The notes beneath the pieces are model-generated. The model searched no databases, was not told the DNA's origin, and worked only from the letters and a program-made list of their open reading frames with translations. Of a DNA stretch of 61,661 nt, positions 1 to 10,210 are shown one piece after another. The translations under genes were made by a program, and so were the position numbers. How positions within the stretch are numbered: the stretch's first letter is position 1; the number at the start of each line of letters is the position of its first letter. Origin of the DNA: an uncultured Acidobacteriota bacterium (GTDB taxonomy: Bacteria; Acidobacteriota; Vicinamibacteria; Fen-336); contig CADEEV010000027.1 in the NCBI GenBank assembly GCA_902826455.1, positions 1 through 61,661 of the forward strand, written 5' to 3'.

Positions 1-28
1 ATCCGAGCCGCCCCTCGCGCCGCCGCCC

Positions 29-2164
29 GTGCGGCGCGGAGCGAAGCCGCGCTCCGCCTGGATCCTGGCGCTTGCGGGTCGCGACGACGACGACCCGCCC
101 CGCGCGCTGGGTGTCGTCGGCGGCGCGATCCTCGTGGCCATCCTGCTGGTCGCGGGGAGCCTGCGCCTGCACCGGCTCGCCGACGTGCCCGCGGGCTTCT
201 TCTGCGACGAGGCCTCGATCGGGTACAACGCCTACTCGATCCTCGAGACCGGCCGCGACGAGCACGGCATGGCGTTTCCGCTCTACTTCCGCGCCTTCGG
301 CGAGTACAAGAACCCGGTCTACATCTACAGCGCCGTGGCCTCGATCGCCGCGTTCGGCCTCGACGAGTTCGGGACGCGCTTTCCGGCCGCGGCCTACGGC
401 ACGCTCACCGTGCTGCTGGCCTTCCTCGTCGGCCGACGCCTCTTCGGCCGCGACGCCGGCCTCGTGGCGGCGGGGCTGCTGGCCGTCTCTCCCTGGCACG
501 TCCACTTCAGCCGCATCGCCTTCGAGCTGATCGCGCTGCCCTTCTACTTCGGCCTCGGCCTGTGGCTCCTGCTCTCGGGACTCGCGCGAGGGTCACGAGC
601 CCGGCTCGTGCTGGCCGGGCTCGCGTTCGGCGTGAGCCTCTACACCTACGCGCCGGCCCGCCTGTTCGTGCCGCTCTTCCTCGCCGGCTTCGCCGTGCTC
701 TTCCGACGCGACCTCGCCCGCGATCGCCGCGGCGCCTGGCTGGGCCTCGCGGCCCTCGCCCTCGCGGCGCTCCCCCAGGTCGTCTACACGCTGCGGAACC
801 CGGAGCGCGTGCAGGCCCGCTGGACCTCGATCTCCGGGATCTCCACGGAGGCGCCGCTCGCCGAGAGCCTGCGGAGCGTCGCGGAGCGCTACGCCTCGCA
901 CTTCTCGGACGACTTCCTGTTCGAGCGCGGCGACCCCCTGAAGCGCCACGCGGTGCGCGGCCACGGCGAGCTCTACCGCTCTCTCCTGCCCTGGCTGGCG
1001 CTGGGCCTGGTCGCGATCTTGTCGCAGCGGGCACGATCGGGATGGCTGCTGGTGTGGTGGCTGGCCTTGTTCCCCGTGGCCGCGAGCCTCACGCGCGAGA
1101 CCCCCACGGCGACGCGCACGATCGACGCGATCCCGGTGTTCGAGCTGATCGCCGCGGCCGGCGTTCTCGGCCTCGGTCGCCTGCTCCGCGCGCGCTTCCC
1201 CGCGTGGCCGGCGCTGGCCCGGACGTCGGCGCTCGGGCTGCTCCTCGGGTTGCCCGTGCTGCTCGAGTTCCGGTCGTACCTCGACGCGTACTTCGTCGAG
1301 TACCCGATCGTGGCGGCCGGGGGCGTCGACGGGTTCCAGCACGGCTACCGGGACACGGTGCGCTACATGGAGCGCCATCGCGCCGAGTACGACCTGCTGA
1401 TGCTCACCGCGACCGACGTCAACCAGCCCGAGATCCTCGCCCTGTTCTACGGCCGGCGCGAGCCCGCCGAGTACCAGGCGACGCGCGAGACCGGCTACCG
1501 GGTATCGATCCCCGAGGAGTACGGGCGCTATCCCGAGGGCGCCCACATCCTGTACGCGCTGCGGCCCGAGGACCTGCGTTACTTCCAGCGCTACACCCCG
1601 CGCCTGCGCGTTGTCGCGCCCGATGGCTCCGTGAGCTTCGTGGTGGCCGAGGTCGCGGGGCGCCGGCCCATGCTCCTCGACTGGCGGGTGCTCGGGCTCC
1701 TGCCGCGAGGCGACGGCACCCCGCCGCCTGACGTCGTGGATGCCGCGGCGCCCGGCCGCTCGGCGCTGCCGTGGAAGGCGTTCCGGTCGCCTCTCGCGAA
1801 CCTCGACCTCAACCGCTTGTTCGCGGATCAGGCCCAGGCGAACGGCGGCAACCCGGAGCACGCCTGCGCCTACCTGTGGACCACGGTGGAGGTTCCAGCG
1901 GCGGCGGCCGGCCTCCTGACGATCTTCGGATCCCCCGATCCGGTGACCGTCTGGTGGAACGGCGCGCGGCTGTCGGCCTTCGAGCCCTCGCGCGAGTTCC
2001 CGTCGCGCAGCCCGGTCGCGCTGCGCCCGGGCGCCAACCAGCTGCTGATCCGCTCCTGCGAGAACGACGGCGACTGGAACCTGCAGGTGGCCCTCGGCGA
2101 CGCGAAGGAAGAGCCGCTGCCGGGCCTGCGCCTCGACGCGACGGTGCCGGAGCCGCCGCGATGA
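29..2164 (+). CDS. GT39-like membrane glycosyltransferase with C-terminal beta-sandwich domain
   Basis: Predicted polytopic inner-membrane glycosyltransferase of the GT-C fold (ArnT/PMT-like), which would move a sugar from a polyprenyl-phosphate donor. Seen: an N-terminal membrane segment, then a CDE motif (D60-E61) in the first periplasmic loop where GT-C enzymes keep their catalytic acid, then about ten hydrophobic segments to residue 420. The soluble C-terminal 150 residues resemble a jelly-roll carbohydrate-binding module. The GTG at 29 is the first start in the window, but the frame is open to the left edge, so the true start may lie outside. Its stop overlaps the next gene's ATG (ATGA), so the two are coupled. 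Substrate unknown. Confidence 0.8.
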   Translation: MRRGAKPRSAWILALAGRDDDDPPRALGVVGGAILVAILLVAGSLRLHRLADVPAGFFCDEASIGYNAYSILETGRDEHGMAFPLYFRAFGEYKNPVYIYSAVASIAAFGLDEFGTRFPAAAYGTLTVLLAFLVGRRLFGRDAGLVAAGLLAVSPWHVHFSRIAFELIALPFYFGLGLWLLLSGLARGSRARLVLAGLAFGVSLYTYAPARLFVPLFLAGFAVLFRRDLARDRRGAWLGLAALALAALPQVVYTLRNPERVQARWTSISGISTEAPLAESLRSVAERYASHFSDDFLFERGDPLKRHAVRGHGELYRSLLPWLALGLVAILSQRARSGWLLVWWLALFPVAASLTRETPTATRTIDAIPVFELIAAAGVLGLGRLLRARFPAWPALARTSALGLLLGLPVLLEFRSYLDAYFVEYPIVAAGGVDGFQHGYRDTVRYMERHRAEYDLLMLTATDVNQPEILALFYGRREPAEYQATRETGYRVSIPEEYGRYPEGAHILYALRPEDLRYFQRYTPRLRVVAPDGSVSFVVAEVAGRRPMLLDWRVLGLLPRGDGTPPPDVVDAAAPGRSALPWKAFRSPLANLDLNRLFADQAQANGGNPEHACAYLWTTVEVPAAAAGLLTIFGSPDPVTVWWNGARLSAFEPSREFPSRSPVALRPGANQLLIRSCENDGDWNLQVALGDAKEEPLPGLRLDATVPEPPR

Positions 2165-4488
2165 TGCCCCTCGCCGCGACGCTCCTCGCGCTCGTCGCGG
2201 TGGCGCCGCGGCCCGTGCTCTCGGACGGCGAGTGGCGGGTGTCCGCCCGCGAGGAAGCCGGTTGGACCGCCCCGGCCTTCGACGATGCCCGCTGGGCCCG
2301 CGTCTCGGGGCCACACCCCGACGCCTGGTCGGGCGGTGCGCCGATCGCGTGGGCCCCGGATCCGGCCGCCCTGCCGATCTGGTCCGGCCCGGGGCAGCCC
2401 GAGGCCTTCCTCCGCCGCAGCTTCGAGATCGCGGGCGCGCGGCCCGAGACCGCGAGCGCCTTCATCGAGGCCGACGACGACTACGAGCTGTACGTCAACG
2501 GCACCCTCGCCGGCGCGAGCCGGGACGGCGCCCTCACTGTGCCCGGCGACGTCTACGACGTCAGCGCCCTGCTGCGCCCGGGCCGCAACGTGCTTGCGAT
2601 CCGCGGCATCGACACGGGCTTCGGCGAGCACGTGCTGTTCGCGCTTCACTTCGGCGGCGCGACGCCGCCGCCCGTCGTCGCCCCGGCGCCCTCGGCGGCG
2701 GACGTGGTCGAGGCGGTCCCGGCGTCACGAGCCCCGTCGGGTCCCCTCCTGGTCCTCCTCGCGGCGCTGCTGGCCGTCGGCGTCGTCGCCTGGCGCATCC
2801 CGCGCTTCCCGGGCTCCCACGCGGCCGTGCTCGCCAGCCTCGTCGGGATCGCGTGGCTCTACCAGGCGTCGGTGCTCCGCTCCCTGCGCGGCCAGGACGA
2901 CCTCGCGCATCTGCTCGCCCGGTGGAGCCTGAGCCTGGGCGCGGCAGCGCTCGCCTTCGGCGCGTGGGATCGGTGGACCGGCCGCTCCCTCCGGGCGCCG
3001 CTCACGCGACGGCAGGGGCTCGGCGTCCTGGCGTTGAGCGCGGCCTCTCTCGCGCTCTACGCGTGGGACCTCGGCTCCTGGCGCTTCTCGTTCCTGGGCG
3101 ACGAGTTCTCGTTCTTCACGGTCGCCCGGGACCTGGCGCGGGGCTCGCTCGTCTGGGCCGACATCTTCTCGGAGGAAGGCGTCTACGGATACCACCCGCG
3201 GCTGGCCTCCTTCTATCAGGCCGCGGTGATGCGCGTCTTCGGCATCGACAACTTCGGCTGGCGCCTGAGCTCGGCGCTCGCGGCGGCCGCCGGCCTGCTC
3301 CCCTGCTTCATCCTCCTGAAGCATGCCGTGTCCGCGCGCGCCGCCTGGGCCGGCACGTTCCTGCTCGCCGTCTCGCACTACTCCATGGCGTTCGCCCACG
3401 TCGGCTACGACAACAACCACGTGCTGTTCCCCGTCCTCGCGTGCCTCGCGCTCCTGTTCTGGTCGGAGCGCGTGGAAGCCACACTGGGAGACTTCGCGGC
3501 CGGCGTCGCCGCCGGCCTCGGCTTCTACACCTTCTACACGTCGCGCCTCGCGGTGGCCTTCGGGCTCGCCTACTTCCTGCTCCTGTGGCTGCGGCGCCGC
3601 CCATGGCGCGCCGTCGTCGCGCGCGCGGCGTGCTTCGCGGTCGGCTTCGGCCTCGCCGCGGGCCCGGCACTCGCGCGACCGGCGCAGTTCCTGGAGAACA
3701 TGCGCCAGCAATCCGGGGAGCCCCTGGCGGCGCGCACGCTCCGCAACGCCGTGCTCGCCCTCGAGAGCCCGTGGAGCTTCGAGGCCAGCTCGCATTTCGT
3801 GAGCGGCTCGCTCGTGGACGGGGTGAGCGCCGTGCTCTGGATGATCGGTGCCTGGACGGCCCTGGGGCGCTTCCGCCGGAGCGGCGCCTATCCCCTGCTG
3901 CTCGGCCTCTACGTCGTCTCCGCGATCGTGATCGGCGCGTCCGCGCCCTACGAATCGCCGCCGGCCACCCGCATGCTCTTCCTCGTCGTGCCCACCCTGC
4001 TGCTCGCCGCCCTGGGCGCCGAGGTCGCGTGGGGCCATGCCGAGTCGCGTCTCGGCCGGCGGGCCGGCGAGGCTCTCGCGCTGGTCGTGGCCGTGAGCGT
4101 CGCGGGCCTCAACCTGCATCGCCTGTACGTCGAGACGCCGCGTCACAACGGCGTGCCCACCCAGTCCCTCGTCCTCAAGTACCTGCAGGAGGCGCCGGCC
4201 GCGGGGCGCTACTACTACGTGCTCCCCGACGACTGGGGCGCCGAGCTGATCGAGCTCCACCTCGAGATGTACGGGATGAGCGGGAAGACCCGCGTGCTGC
4301 ACTTCGCCGACGTCCGCGCACGGCCGGAGGCGCTCGAGGCCCCGGCCACGGTGGTCTTCAACGACGCGGCGCCGGAAGCGCGGGCGGCCTTCGCGGCCTG
4401 GCTGCGGACGCGGCAGCCAGGCGCGACGGAGCGGCGCCTCGCGGGACCGGGAGAGCAGAGCGCGATGTTCGCGATGACGCTGCCCTGA
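2161..4488 (+). CDS. GT39-like membrane glycosyltransferase with N-terminal beta-sandwich domain
   Basis: Second GT-C type glycosyltransferase, 775 aa. It begins with a signal peptide (residues 1-20) and a jelly-roll domain (about 22-165) with a typical [10 protein letters not shown] strand. A linker and transmembrane helices follow, with a GDE motif (313-315) in the position of the GT-C catalytic acid. The ATG at 2161 overlaps the upstream stop by four bases; a second ATG follows at 2164. The open frame extends upstream to 1771, but that part lies over the first gene and is a shadow. The domain order mirrors gene one, where the beta-sandwich is C-terminal, so the pair may act together on a surface glycan (inference). 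Confidence 0.8.
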   Translation: MMPLAATLLALVAVAPRPVLSDGEWRVSAREEAGWTAPAFDDARWARVSGPHPDAWSGGAPIAWAPDPAALPIWSGPGQPEAFLRRSFEIAGARPETASAFIEADDDYELYVNGTLAGASRDGALTVPGDVYDVSALLRPGRNVLAIRGIDTGFGEHVLFALHFGGATPPPVVAPAPSAADVVEAVPASRAPSGPLLVLLAALLAVGVVAWRIPRFPGSHAAVLASLVGIAWLYQASVLRSLRGQDDLAHLLARWSLSLGAAALAFGAWDRWTGRSLRAPLTRRQGLGVLALSAASLALYAWDLGSWRFSFLGDEFSFFTVARDLARGSLVWADIFSEEGVYGYHPRLASFYQAAVMRVFGIDNFGWRLSSALAAAAGLLPCFILLKHAVSARAAWAGTFLLAVSHYSMAFAHVGYDNNHVLFPVLACLALLFWSERVEATLGDFAAGVAAGLGFYTFYTSRLAVAFGLAYFLLLWLRRRPWRAVVARAACFAVGFGLAAGPALARPAQFLENMRQQSGEPLAARTLRNAVLALESPWSFEASSHFVSGSLVDGVSAVLWMIGAWTALGRFRRSGAYPLLLGLYVVSAIVIGASAPYESPPATRMLFLVVPTLLLAALGAEVAWGHAESRLGRRAGEALALVVAVSVAGLNLHRLYVETPRHNGVPTQSLVLKYLQEAPAAGRYYYVLPDDWGAELIELHLEMYGMSGKTRVLHFADVRARPEALEAPATVVFNDAAPEARAAFAAWLRTRQPGATERRLAGPGEQSAMFAMTLP

Positions 4489-4503
4489 GCCAGGGCCGGC
4501 CGC

Positions 4504-6075
4504 TCAGTGCCGGAAGTGCCGCACGCCGGTGAAGACCATGGCCAGGTTGTGCTCGTTGGCCGCGGCGATCACCTCGTCGTCCTTGACCGAGCCGCCCGGC
4601 TGGATCACCGAGGTCGCGCCGGCCCTGGCGACCTCGTCGAGGCCGTCGCGGAACGGGAAGAAGGCGTCGGAAGCGACCGCGGTGCCGGCGAGCGGCAGCT
4701 TGGCCTTGAGGGCCGCGAAGCGCGCCGCGTCCACCCGGCTCATCTGACCCGCGCCCACGCCCACGGTCTGGGTGGCGTTCGCGAACACGATGGCGTTGGA
4801 CTTCACGTGCTTCGCGACGCTCCACGCGAGCAGCAGCGCCTTCCACTCGTCCTCGCTGGGCTTGCGGCGCGTCACCACCTCGCATTTCTGGCGGTCGAGG
4901 TGGTGCAGGTCCCATTCCTGGGCGAGCAGCCCGCCCATGACGCGGCGCAGGTCGAAGCCGGTCACCTTGTGGATGCCGGTCGTGTCCATGTCCATCACGC
5001 GCAGGTTCGTCTTCGGGGCGAGCAGCTTCTTGGCGTCGCCCTCGAAGCCCGGGGCGATCACGGCCTCCACGAAGACGGAGGCCAGCTTCTTCGCCGTGGC
5101 GGCGTCGACGCGGCGATTGAAGGCGAGGATCCCGCCGAAGGCCGAGGTCGGGTCGCACTCCCAGGCGCGGTCGTAGGCCTCGAGGGGGCCCGAGCCGAGA
5201 CCGGTGCCGCAGGGATTGTTGTGCTTCACGATCACGCAGGCGGGGTCCGGCAGCTCGGTGACGAGACGCCACGCCGCGTCGAGGTCGAGGATGTTGTTGA
5301 ACGAGAGCTCCTTGCCCTGGAGCTTGCGGGCCGCGGCGACCGAGTAGATCGTCGAGCCGAGGTCGCTGTAGAACGCCGCGCGCTGGTGAGGGTTCTCGCC
5401 GTAGCGCAGGTCCTGGACCTTCTCGTAGGCGAGCCCGAGGCGATACGGGAACACGTCGTCGGACTCCGCGACGCCGAAGCCGGTGGGCCGCACCTCGACC
5501 TGGGCGAAGTAGCCGGCGATCGCGGCCTCGTAGCGGGCAGTGTGGCGGAACGCCTTCTGGGCGAAGTAGAGGCGCGAGGCGGCGTCGATGCCGTCGGGCC
5601 GGTCGAGCTGCTCGAGGAGCAGCACGTAGTCGGCCGGGTCCACCACGACCGCCACGTGCTGGAAGTTCTTGGCGGCGGCCCTCACCATCGTCGGGCCGCC
5701 GACGTCGATGTTCTCGAGGGCTTCCTCGAACGGGGCTCCCTTCGAGACCTTGTCCTCGAACGGGTAGAGGTTCACGACCACCACGTCGATGCCGGGGATC
5801 TTGTGCTTCGCCAGGGCCTCGGCGTGCTCGGGCTTGTCGCGGCGGAACAGGATGCCGCCGTGGATCGCCGGGTGGAGCGTCTTCACGCGGCCGTCGAGGA
5901 TCTCGGGGAAGCCGGTCGCCTTGGAGACGCCCGTCACGGGCACGCCCGCCTTCTGCAGCTCGTCGGCCGTGCCGCCCGTCGAGACGATCTCGAAGCCGCG
6001 CGCGACCAGGCCCTTCGCGAGATCGACGAGGCCCTCCTTGCGGTAGACGGAGAGAAGGGCGCGCTTGACGGTCAT
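4504..6075 (-). CDS. purH: Bifunctional AICAR formyltransferase / IMP cyclohydrolase
   Basis: Catalyses the last two steps of de novo IMP synthesis in the cytoplasm: formylation of AICAR with 10-formyl-THF, then ring closure. The 523-aa product has the usual family length. Seen: an N-terminal MGS-like cyclohydrolase domain with STGGTADEL and the [13 protein letters not shown] segment, and a C-terminal transformylase domain with [13 protein letters not shown] and the catalytic-site KHNNPCGTG motif. The start is the ATG at 6075, matching the conserved [13 protein letters not shown]-terminus; the longer open frame upstream is a shadow of the previous gene. It overlaps that gene by ATGA and is the last of a four-gene operon. 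It converges with the glycosyltransferase gene 15 nt away. Confidence 0.97.
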   Translation of the reverse strand: MTVKRALLSVYRKEGLVDLAKGLVARGFEIVSTGGTADELQKAGVPVTGVSKATGFPEILDGRVKTLHPAIHGGILFRRDKPEHAEALAKHKIPGIDVVVVNLYPFEDKVSKGAPFEEALENIDVGGPTMVRAAAKNFQHVAVVVDPADYVLLLEQLDRPDGIDAASRLYFAQKAFRHTARYEAAIAGYFAQVEVRPTGFGVAESDDVFPYRLGLAYEKVQDLRYGENPHQRAAFYSDLGSTIYSVAAARKLQGKELSFNNILDLDAAWRLVTELPDPACVIVKHNNPCGTGLGSGPLEAYDRAWECDPTSAFGGILAFNRRVDAATAKKLASVFVEAVIAPGFEGDAKKLLAPKTNLRVMDMDTTGIHKVTGFDLRRVMGGLLAQEWDLHHLDRQKCEVVTRRKPSEDEWKALLLAWSVAKHVKSNAIVFANATQTVGVGAGQMSRVDAARFAALKAKLPLAGTAVASDAFFPFRDGLDEVARAGATSVIQPGGSVKDDEVIAAANEHNLAMVFTGVRHFRH

Positions 6076-6878
6076 GGTTCGGCCTCCGGAGGCAGGGGCG
6101 GCAGTGTGGCTTCGGGCGGGAGCGGCGGCGCGTCGACGGGTGCCACGAGCTTGGGACCGGGCTGGCGCGTCAGGTCCCCGCGGGCTTCGCGCCACTGCGC
6201 GAGCCAGGTCGCGGCGATCGCGGTGACCGCCCGCGAGTACGAGATCTGGGCGACGCCGAACACGTGGGAGCGGAAGTCGATGCGGGTGTGGTCCACGAGC
6301 CGGCCGTTGCGGAACAGCTCCTTGCGGATCACGCCGCTCTCGGGCCGGCTCTGGTCGAGCAGGCGCTGCCAGTAGTCGGGGATGTCGCGCAGCGGGAGCT
6401 TCAGGGCCGAGGCGTCGGCGAGGGTGACCGGCAGCTTGCCGAGGTTGGCCTCGATGAACGCGTAGTACTCGCGGGCGACGCCGGCGGGATAGCCCTCGGG
6501 GCCCGCGGTCAGGATCGGATCCGACAGATCGGCCGGCACCCGCATCGTGGCGCCCAGGCGCACGATGCCGTCGTTGATGCGCTGCTGCCGCAGGATCGCC
6601 ACGGCGTCGGCCGGCCCGGCCGCGAGCTCGGCGCGCGTGGCGGCGCTGAGCGAGCCGCCGGGCAGGTCGGTCGCGAGAGCCTGGCCGAGAGCGGGCGGGA
6701 AGCGCCGCATCTCCTCGAGAATCTGGACCTCGCGATCGCCGATGAGCTTCGCGAGGGTCTTGGGCACGAGGCGCCGCGCGTCGCGCATGAGCGCGAGCTG
6801 CAGCGACGCGGGCCAGGCCTGCGCCGGCAGCGCGAGGAGCACGCCCAGGGCCGCCACGCTCCAACGCGGGAGCCGCAT
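6072..6878 (-). CDS. Secreted protein of unknown function, coupled to purH
   Basis: 268-aa protein with a clear signal peptide (residues 1-23, ending PAQAWP). The body is mostly helical with scattered His and Asp residues. It faintly recalls zinc-dependent phospholipase C/S1-P1 nuclease-like proteins, but I cannot see a convincing complete metal site. Conserved-looking segments are DREVQILEEMRRFPP and the C-terminal SHVFGVAQISYSRAV. It lies between a MXAN_5187-like gene (1-nt gap upstream) and purH (4-nt overlap), so it is co-translated with a housekeeping gene without an evident metabolic link. I do not assign a function. Confidence 0.75.
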   Translation of the reverse strand: MRLPRWSVAALGVLLALPAQAWPASLQLALMRDARRLVPKTLAKLIGDREVQILEEMRRFPPALGQALATDLPGGSLSAATRAELAAGPADAVAILRQQRINDGIVRLGATMRVPADLSDPILTAGPEGYPAGVAREYYAFIEANLGKLPVTLADASALKLPLRDIPDYWQRLLDQSRPESGVIRKELFRNGRLVDHTRIDFRSHVFGVAQISYSRAVTAIAATWLAQWREARGDLTRQPGPKLVAPVDAPPLPPEATLPPLPPEAEP

Positions 6879-6879
6879 C

Positions 6880-7482
6880 CTAGCGGACGGCCTTGGCCTT
6901 GAGGCTGACCTTGCCGTCCTTCGTCTCGAGGCGGAAGTCCACGGCCTGGGCTCCCTTCTCGGTGAGGATGCGGGTAGTCTGCTGGGAGATGAGCTTCTGG
7001 AAGCTCTCGAACTTCACGGCCCCCGTCTCGCCGGTCTGCTCGCGGGCCGCGACGAACCGGCCGAACAGCTCGCGCACCGCCTCGACGTCGAGCTCCGGGC
7101 TCTCGACGCGCACCTCGCGGTTGCGCGAGGCGGCGGCGGGCATCTCGAGGCTGGGGCCGGGCTCGGGCGGCGGCTGCAGCGCCTCGTGGATCGCGAGGGC
7201 GCGGCCGTGGAGGCCCAGCGGGCGGCCCTCCTCCATCGCGCGCAGGCGCTTGTTCCACAGCTCGCTGAAGGTGTTGTAGCGCGACGTGAGGGTCTGGTAG
7301 CGGAAGCGCTCGCCGGAGTTGCGGATCTCGCCGGCCGCGTAGCGGCGGATCAGGCCCTCGACGCGGCTGCGCAGCTCGTAGGGCGGCTTGCGCTCGACGC
7401 CGCCGAAGAACTTGTCCCACTCGATCTTGAGCTGCCGCACGCCCTTCTCGATCTGGTCGAGGTCCTCGGTGATGGGCGTCAT
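6880..7482 (-). CDS. MXAN_5187 C-terminal-domain-like protein
   Basis: 200-aa cytosolic protein without signal peptide or membrane segment. Residues 1-90 (EDLDQIEKGVRQLKIEWDKF, then RYNTFSELWNKRLRAMEEG) look like the helical domain at the C-terminus of Myxococcus MXAN_5187-type proteins (from memory). A Pro-rich linker follows, then a second helical domain (about 125-195). Function is unknown; some homologues sit near signalling genes. The start ATG at 7482 overlaps the stop of the upstream gene (ATGA). Confidence 0.75.
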   Translation of the reverse strand: MTPITEDLDQIEKGVRQLKIEWDKFFGGVERKPPYELRSRVEGLIRRYAAGEIRNSGERFRYQTLTSRYNTFSELWNKRLRAMEEGRPLGLHGRALAIHEALQPPPEPGPSLEMPAAASRNREVRVESPELDVEAVRELFGRFVAAREQTGETGAVKFESFQKLISQQTTRILTEKGAQAVDFRLETKDGKVSLKAKAVR

Positions 7483-7892
7483 GCCGTGGCGTCGCCGTTC
7501 ACGAAGATCCAGTAGAGCGGCAGCCAGAGCTCCCGGGCGTAGGGAACCCGGCGGCCCTCGACGAGCACCTCGGTCGTGTGGATCTTGCCGACGATGTCGT
7601 AGAGCGCGCGCATCGTGCGCGCCTCGCTCGCGTCGAACTCGGCCTGGTGGCGCAGCGCGGGGCCGCTGCCGAGCTCGCGGTAGACGCTCGAGCGCCGGGC
7701 GATCTCGAGGGCGCGCGGGTAGTTGGGGCCGCCGAAACTGTCGAACACGACCCCCATGCGGAAGGGGCGCGGGCGGCGGCCCGGGTACAGCAGGTCCGCC
7801 ATCTCGTCGGAGAGCGCGGAGATGTCCGCTTCCTGCTTCGGGACCACCTCGGGCAGCCTTTCGGCGAAAGTCTTGGCGCTGTCCCGACCCAT
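7479..7892 (-). CDS. Conserved hypothetical protein, first gene of the purH operon
   Basis: 137-aa cytosolic protein beginning MGRDSAKTFAERLPEVVPKQ. I do not recognise the family. Visible features are an acidic helical N-terminus, a central FRMGVVFDSFGGPNY segment and an aromatic C-terminus (ELWLPLYWIFVNG). The ATG at 7892 is chosen because a TATACT -10 element lies only 6 nt upstream and upstream sequence belongs to the divergent promoter. The larger open frame reaching 8915 is a shadow of selA. It heads the operon with the two following genes and purH. Confidence 0.75.
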   Translation of the reverse strand: MGRDSAKTFAERLPEVVPKQEADISALSDEMADLLYPGRRPRPFRMGVVFDSFGGPNYPRALEIARRSSVYRELGSGPALRHQAEFDASEARTMRALYDIVGKIHTTEVLVEGRRVPYARELWLPLYWIFVNGDATA

Positions 7893-7898
7893 GCGGCG

Positions 7899-7906
7899 AG
7901 TATAAT
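7899..7906. promoter_or_regulatory. Shared divergent -10 element (selA / purH operon)
   Basis: The eight bases AGTATAAT read as TATAAT on the plus strand (7901-7906, 16 nt before the selA ATG) and as TATACT on the minus strand (7904-7899, 6 nt before the ATG at 7892). One AT-rich box in a very GC-rich setting therefore serves both directions. No clear -35 is visible for either side. Confidence 0.65.
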
Positions 7907-7922
7907 CCAAGCCCTCACGCGA

Positions 7923-9293
7923 ATGCCTCCACGCGACGGGCGCCGTCTCATCCCTGCGGTCGACAGAGTGCTCCAGGACGAGGCCGCTGCGCCGCTGATC
8001 GCGCGCCATGGCCGGCCCGTGGTCCTGCGGGCCCTGCGCGCCCTGCTCGACGAGGCGCGCCGCGCCTCGACCGGCGCCGGCGACGTCCTCCCGCGGCTGC
8101 GCGACCGCCTGGCGGCCGAGGCGGCGCCGTCCCTCGTGCGCGTCGTGAACGCGACCGGCGTCGTGGTCCACACGAACCTGGGCCGCGCGCCGCTCTCGCG
8201 CGCGGCGGCCGCGCGCGTCGCGAGCGTCGCGGCCTCGAGCTCGAACCTCGAGTACGACCTCGAGACGGGCGAGCGCGGCCAGCGCGAGGTCCACACCGAG
8301 GCCCGGCTGCGCGCCCTGCTCCGTGCCGAGGCCACCGCGGTCGTGAACAACTGCGCGGCGGCGGTGCTGCTCGCCGTGAACACGTTCGCCGAGGGACGCG
8401 AGGTCCTGGTGAGCCGCGGCGAGCTCGTCGAGATCGGCGGCTCGTTCCGCATCCCCGAGATCCTGGGCAAGGCCGGCGCGCGCCTGCGCGAGGTCGGCAC
8501 CACCAACAAGACGCGGATCGAGGACTATCGCGCGGCCCTCTCCCCCGCCACCGGGATGCTGTTGCGCGTCCACCGCAGCAACTTCGAAGTCGTGGGCTTC
8601 ACCGAGGAGGCGGCACGCGGCGGACTGGCGGCCCTGGCGCACGAAGCCGGCGTCCCGTTCGTCGAGGACCTCGGCAGCGGTCTCCTCCAGGCGCCCGAGC
8701 CCCGGCTCGCCACGGAGCCCACTGTGAGCGCGTCCCTGGCGGCCGGCGTCGACGTCGTGGCGTTCAGCGGCGACAAGCTCCTGGGCGGTCCCCAGGCCGG
8801 GATCCTCGCCGGCCGCGAGCCGCGGATCGCGGCGCTGCGCACGAACCCCCTGTATCGGGCGCTGCGCGTGGACAAGATGACGCTCGCCGCCCTCGACGTG
8901 GTGCTGGCCGACCACGACAGCGGCCGCGCTGCCGACCGCATTCCCGTGCTGCGCATGCTGGCCCTCGGCGAAGCCGAGCTCGGGAGCCGCGCGGCCGCGC
9001 TCTGCGCAGCCCTGAGAGAGGCCGTGAGCGAGCTGGCCGTCGAGACGCAGCCGGGCGTTTCGGCCGTGGGTGGCGGCGCCGCCCCCAGCGTCAGCCTTCC
9101 GACGACGCTCCTGTCCGTCTCACACCCCCGCCTCGGAGCGGACGCCCTGGCCACGGCCCTGCGCCGCGCGACGATCCCCGTCATCGTGCGGATCCTCGAC
9201 GGCCGCGTCGTCCTCGATCCGCGCACGATCGCTCCCCACGAGGAGGCCGACGTCGTCGCCGCTTTCCGGGCCCTGGAGGCGGATCCGGCGTGA
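7923..9293 (+). CDS. selA: L-seryl-tRNA(Sec) selenium transferase
   Basis: PLP-dependent enzyme that converts seryl-tRNA(Sec) to selenocysteinyl-tRNA(Sec) using selenophosphate. The 456-aa product matches bacterial SelA length. Seen: the N-terminal helical region (about 1-60), NATGVVVHTNLGRAPLS (76-92), the RHGELVE-type strand (SRGELVEIGGSFRIPEI), VGTTNKT, and the PLP lysine in FSGDKLLGGPQAG (K285). The ATG at 7923 is the first start after the promoter; in-frame sequence upstream is shadow. No selB, selC or selD is in the window, so they must lie elsewhere. The following gene's GTG overlaps its stop (GTGA). Confidence 0.96.
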   Translation: MPPRDGRRLIPAVDRVLQDEAAAPLIARHGRPVVLRALRALLDEARRASTGAGDVLPRLRDRLAAEAAPSLVRVVNATGVVVHTNLGRAPLSRAAAARVASVAASSSNLEYDLETGERGQREVHTEARLRALLRAEATAVVNNCAAAVLLAVNTFAEGREVLVSRGELVEIGGSFRIPEILGKAGARLREVGTTNKTRIEDYRAALSPATGMLLRVHRSNFEVVGFTEEAARGGLAALAHEAGVPFVEDLGSGLLQAPEPRLATEPTVSASLAAGVDVVAFSGDKLLGGPQAGILAGREPRIAALRTNPLYRALRVDKMTLAALDVVLADHDSGRAADRIPVLRMLALGEAELGSRAAALCAALREAVSELAVETQPGVSAVGGGAAPSVSLPTTLLSVSHPRLGADALATALRRATIPVIVRILDGRVVLDPRTIAPHEEADVVAAFRALEADPA

Positions 9294-10206
9294 GGCGAGC
9301 GGCGCTCGTCGCCCTGGTGCTGCTCGCCGGACTCGACGCACGCGCCCAGGTCGTCTCCCGCACCGTCGGACAGCTCACGATGACGGCCGATCTGTCCCAG
9401 GCCTGGCCGGGCGGCGTGATCGTCGCACGCCTCAGGAGCCGCGGCCGGATGAGCACGACCTATGCGATCCTTGACGGCCGGCGCGCTCTCTTCTACCCGT
9501 CGAGCGCGGGACTGCGCGCCCTGGTACCGATTCCCGCCGACGCCGAAGCCGGCGCCACGCAGCTCGGGATCGAGATGTTCACGCGCCGCGGGCGCCAGCG
9601 CATTCCCCTCGGCATCGAGATCGCGCCACGCGAGTACGCCGGACGCGAGGTGACCGTGCCCGAGACCCGCCGCCACCTCCCGTCGCGGCCGGGCGTCGTG
9701 ACCCAGGCCCGCCAGTTCCTCCTGCTCGTGCGGACCGAGTCCCGCGAGGCGGCCTGGAGAGGCGCCTTCCAGCCACCGGTGGACGTCGTGCCGGCGCCGA
9801 CGTTCGGAGCGCTCCAGTCCTGGCTCGGCGCGCCGTCGGTGGAGCCGCTGACCGACGGCCTGTTCGGCGAGCGCGGCCGCGGCCTCGACTATGAGGCGCC
9901 CGCAGGGACGCTGGTGCAGTCCCCCGCTGCCGGCACCGTCCTGTTCGCGGGGGCCCACGAGATCCTCGGACGCTGCGTCGCGATCGACCACGGCCAGGGC
10001 GTCGTCAGCGTCCTCGCCCACCTGTCACGCGCGGACGTCGCGGTCGGCGACCGGGTGGAGTCCCGCTCGCCACTGGGGCTGTCGGGCGACAGCGGCGTCG
10101 TGAGCGTGCCGCTCGTCGAGTGGCGGGTCTACCTGCACGGCATCCCCGTGGACCCGCGCGTGTTCGCGGCCGGGCCCTGGCCCACGCCGCGGCCCAGCTG
10201 GACTAG
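9290..10206 (+). CDS. Degenerate M23/LytM-domain exported protein (3' end uncertain)
   Basis: Exported protein with a signal peptide (residues 1-19, ending ARAQ), a beta-rich middle and a C-terminal LytM-like domain. The LytM fold is clear (GLDYEAPAGTLVQSPAAGTV, AIDHGQGVVSVLAHLS, GDRVESRSPLGLSGDSG). The first zinc His of HxGxD is replaced (RGRGLD) and the final HxH motif reads PLVEW, so it is probably an inactive regulator or binder, as in EnvC/NlpD (inference). GTG start at 9290 overlaps the selA stop. The frame has no stop until 11896, deep in the antisense of nuoN/nuoM. A TAG at 10204-10206 lies one frame away, so one missing base near the end is likely. The end given is that TAG. Confidence 0.65.
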
Positions 10207-10210
10207 GCGC

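Noticed and set aside
7923-9293. A selenoprotein gene near selA
   Set aside because: I looked for genes split by an in-frame TGA in the window and found none that is convincing; no SECIS-like case was seen.
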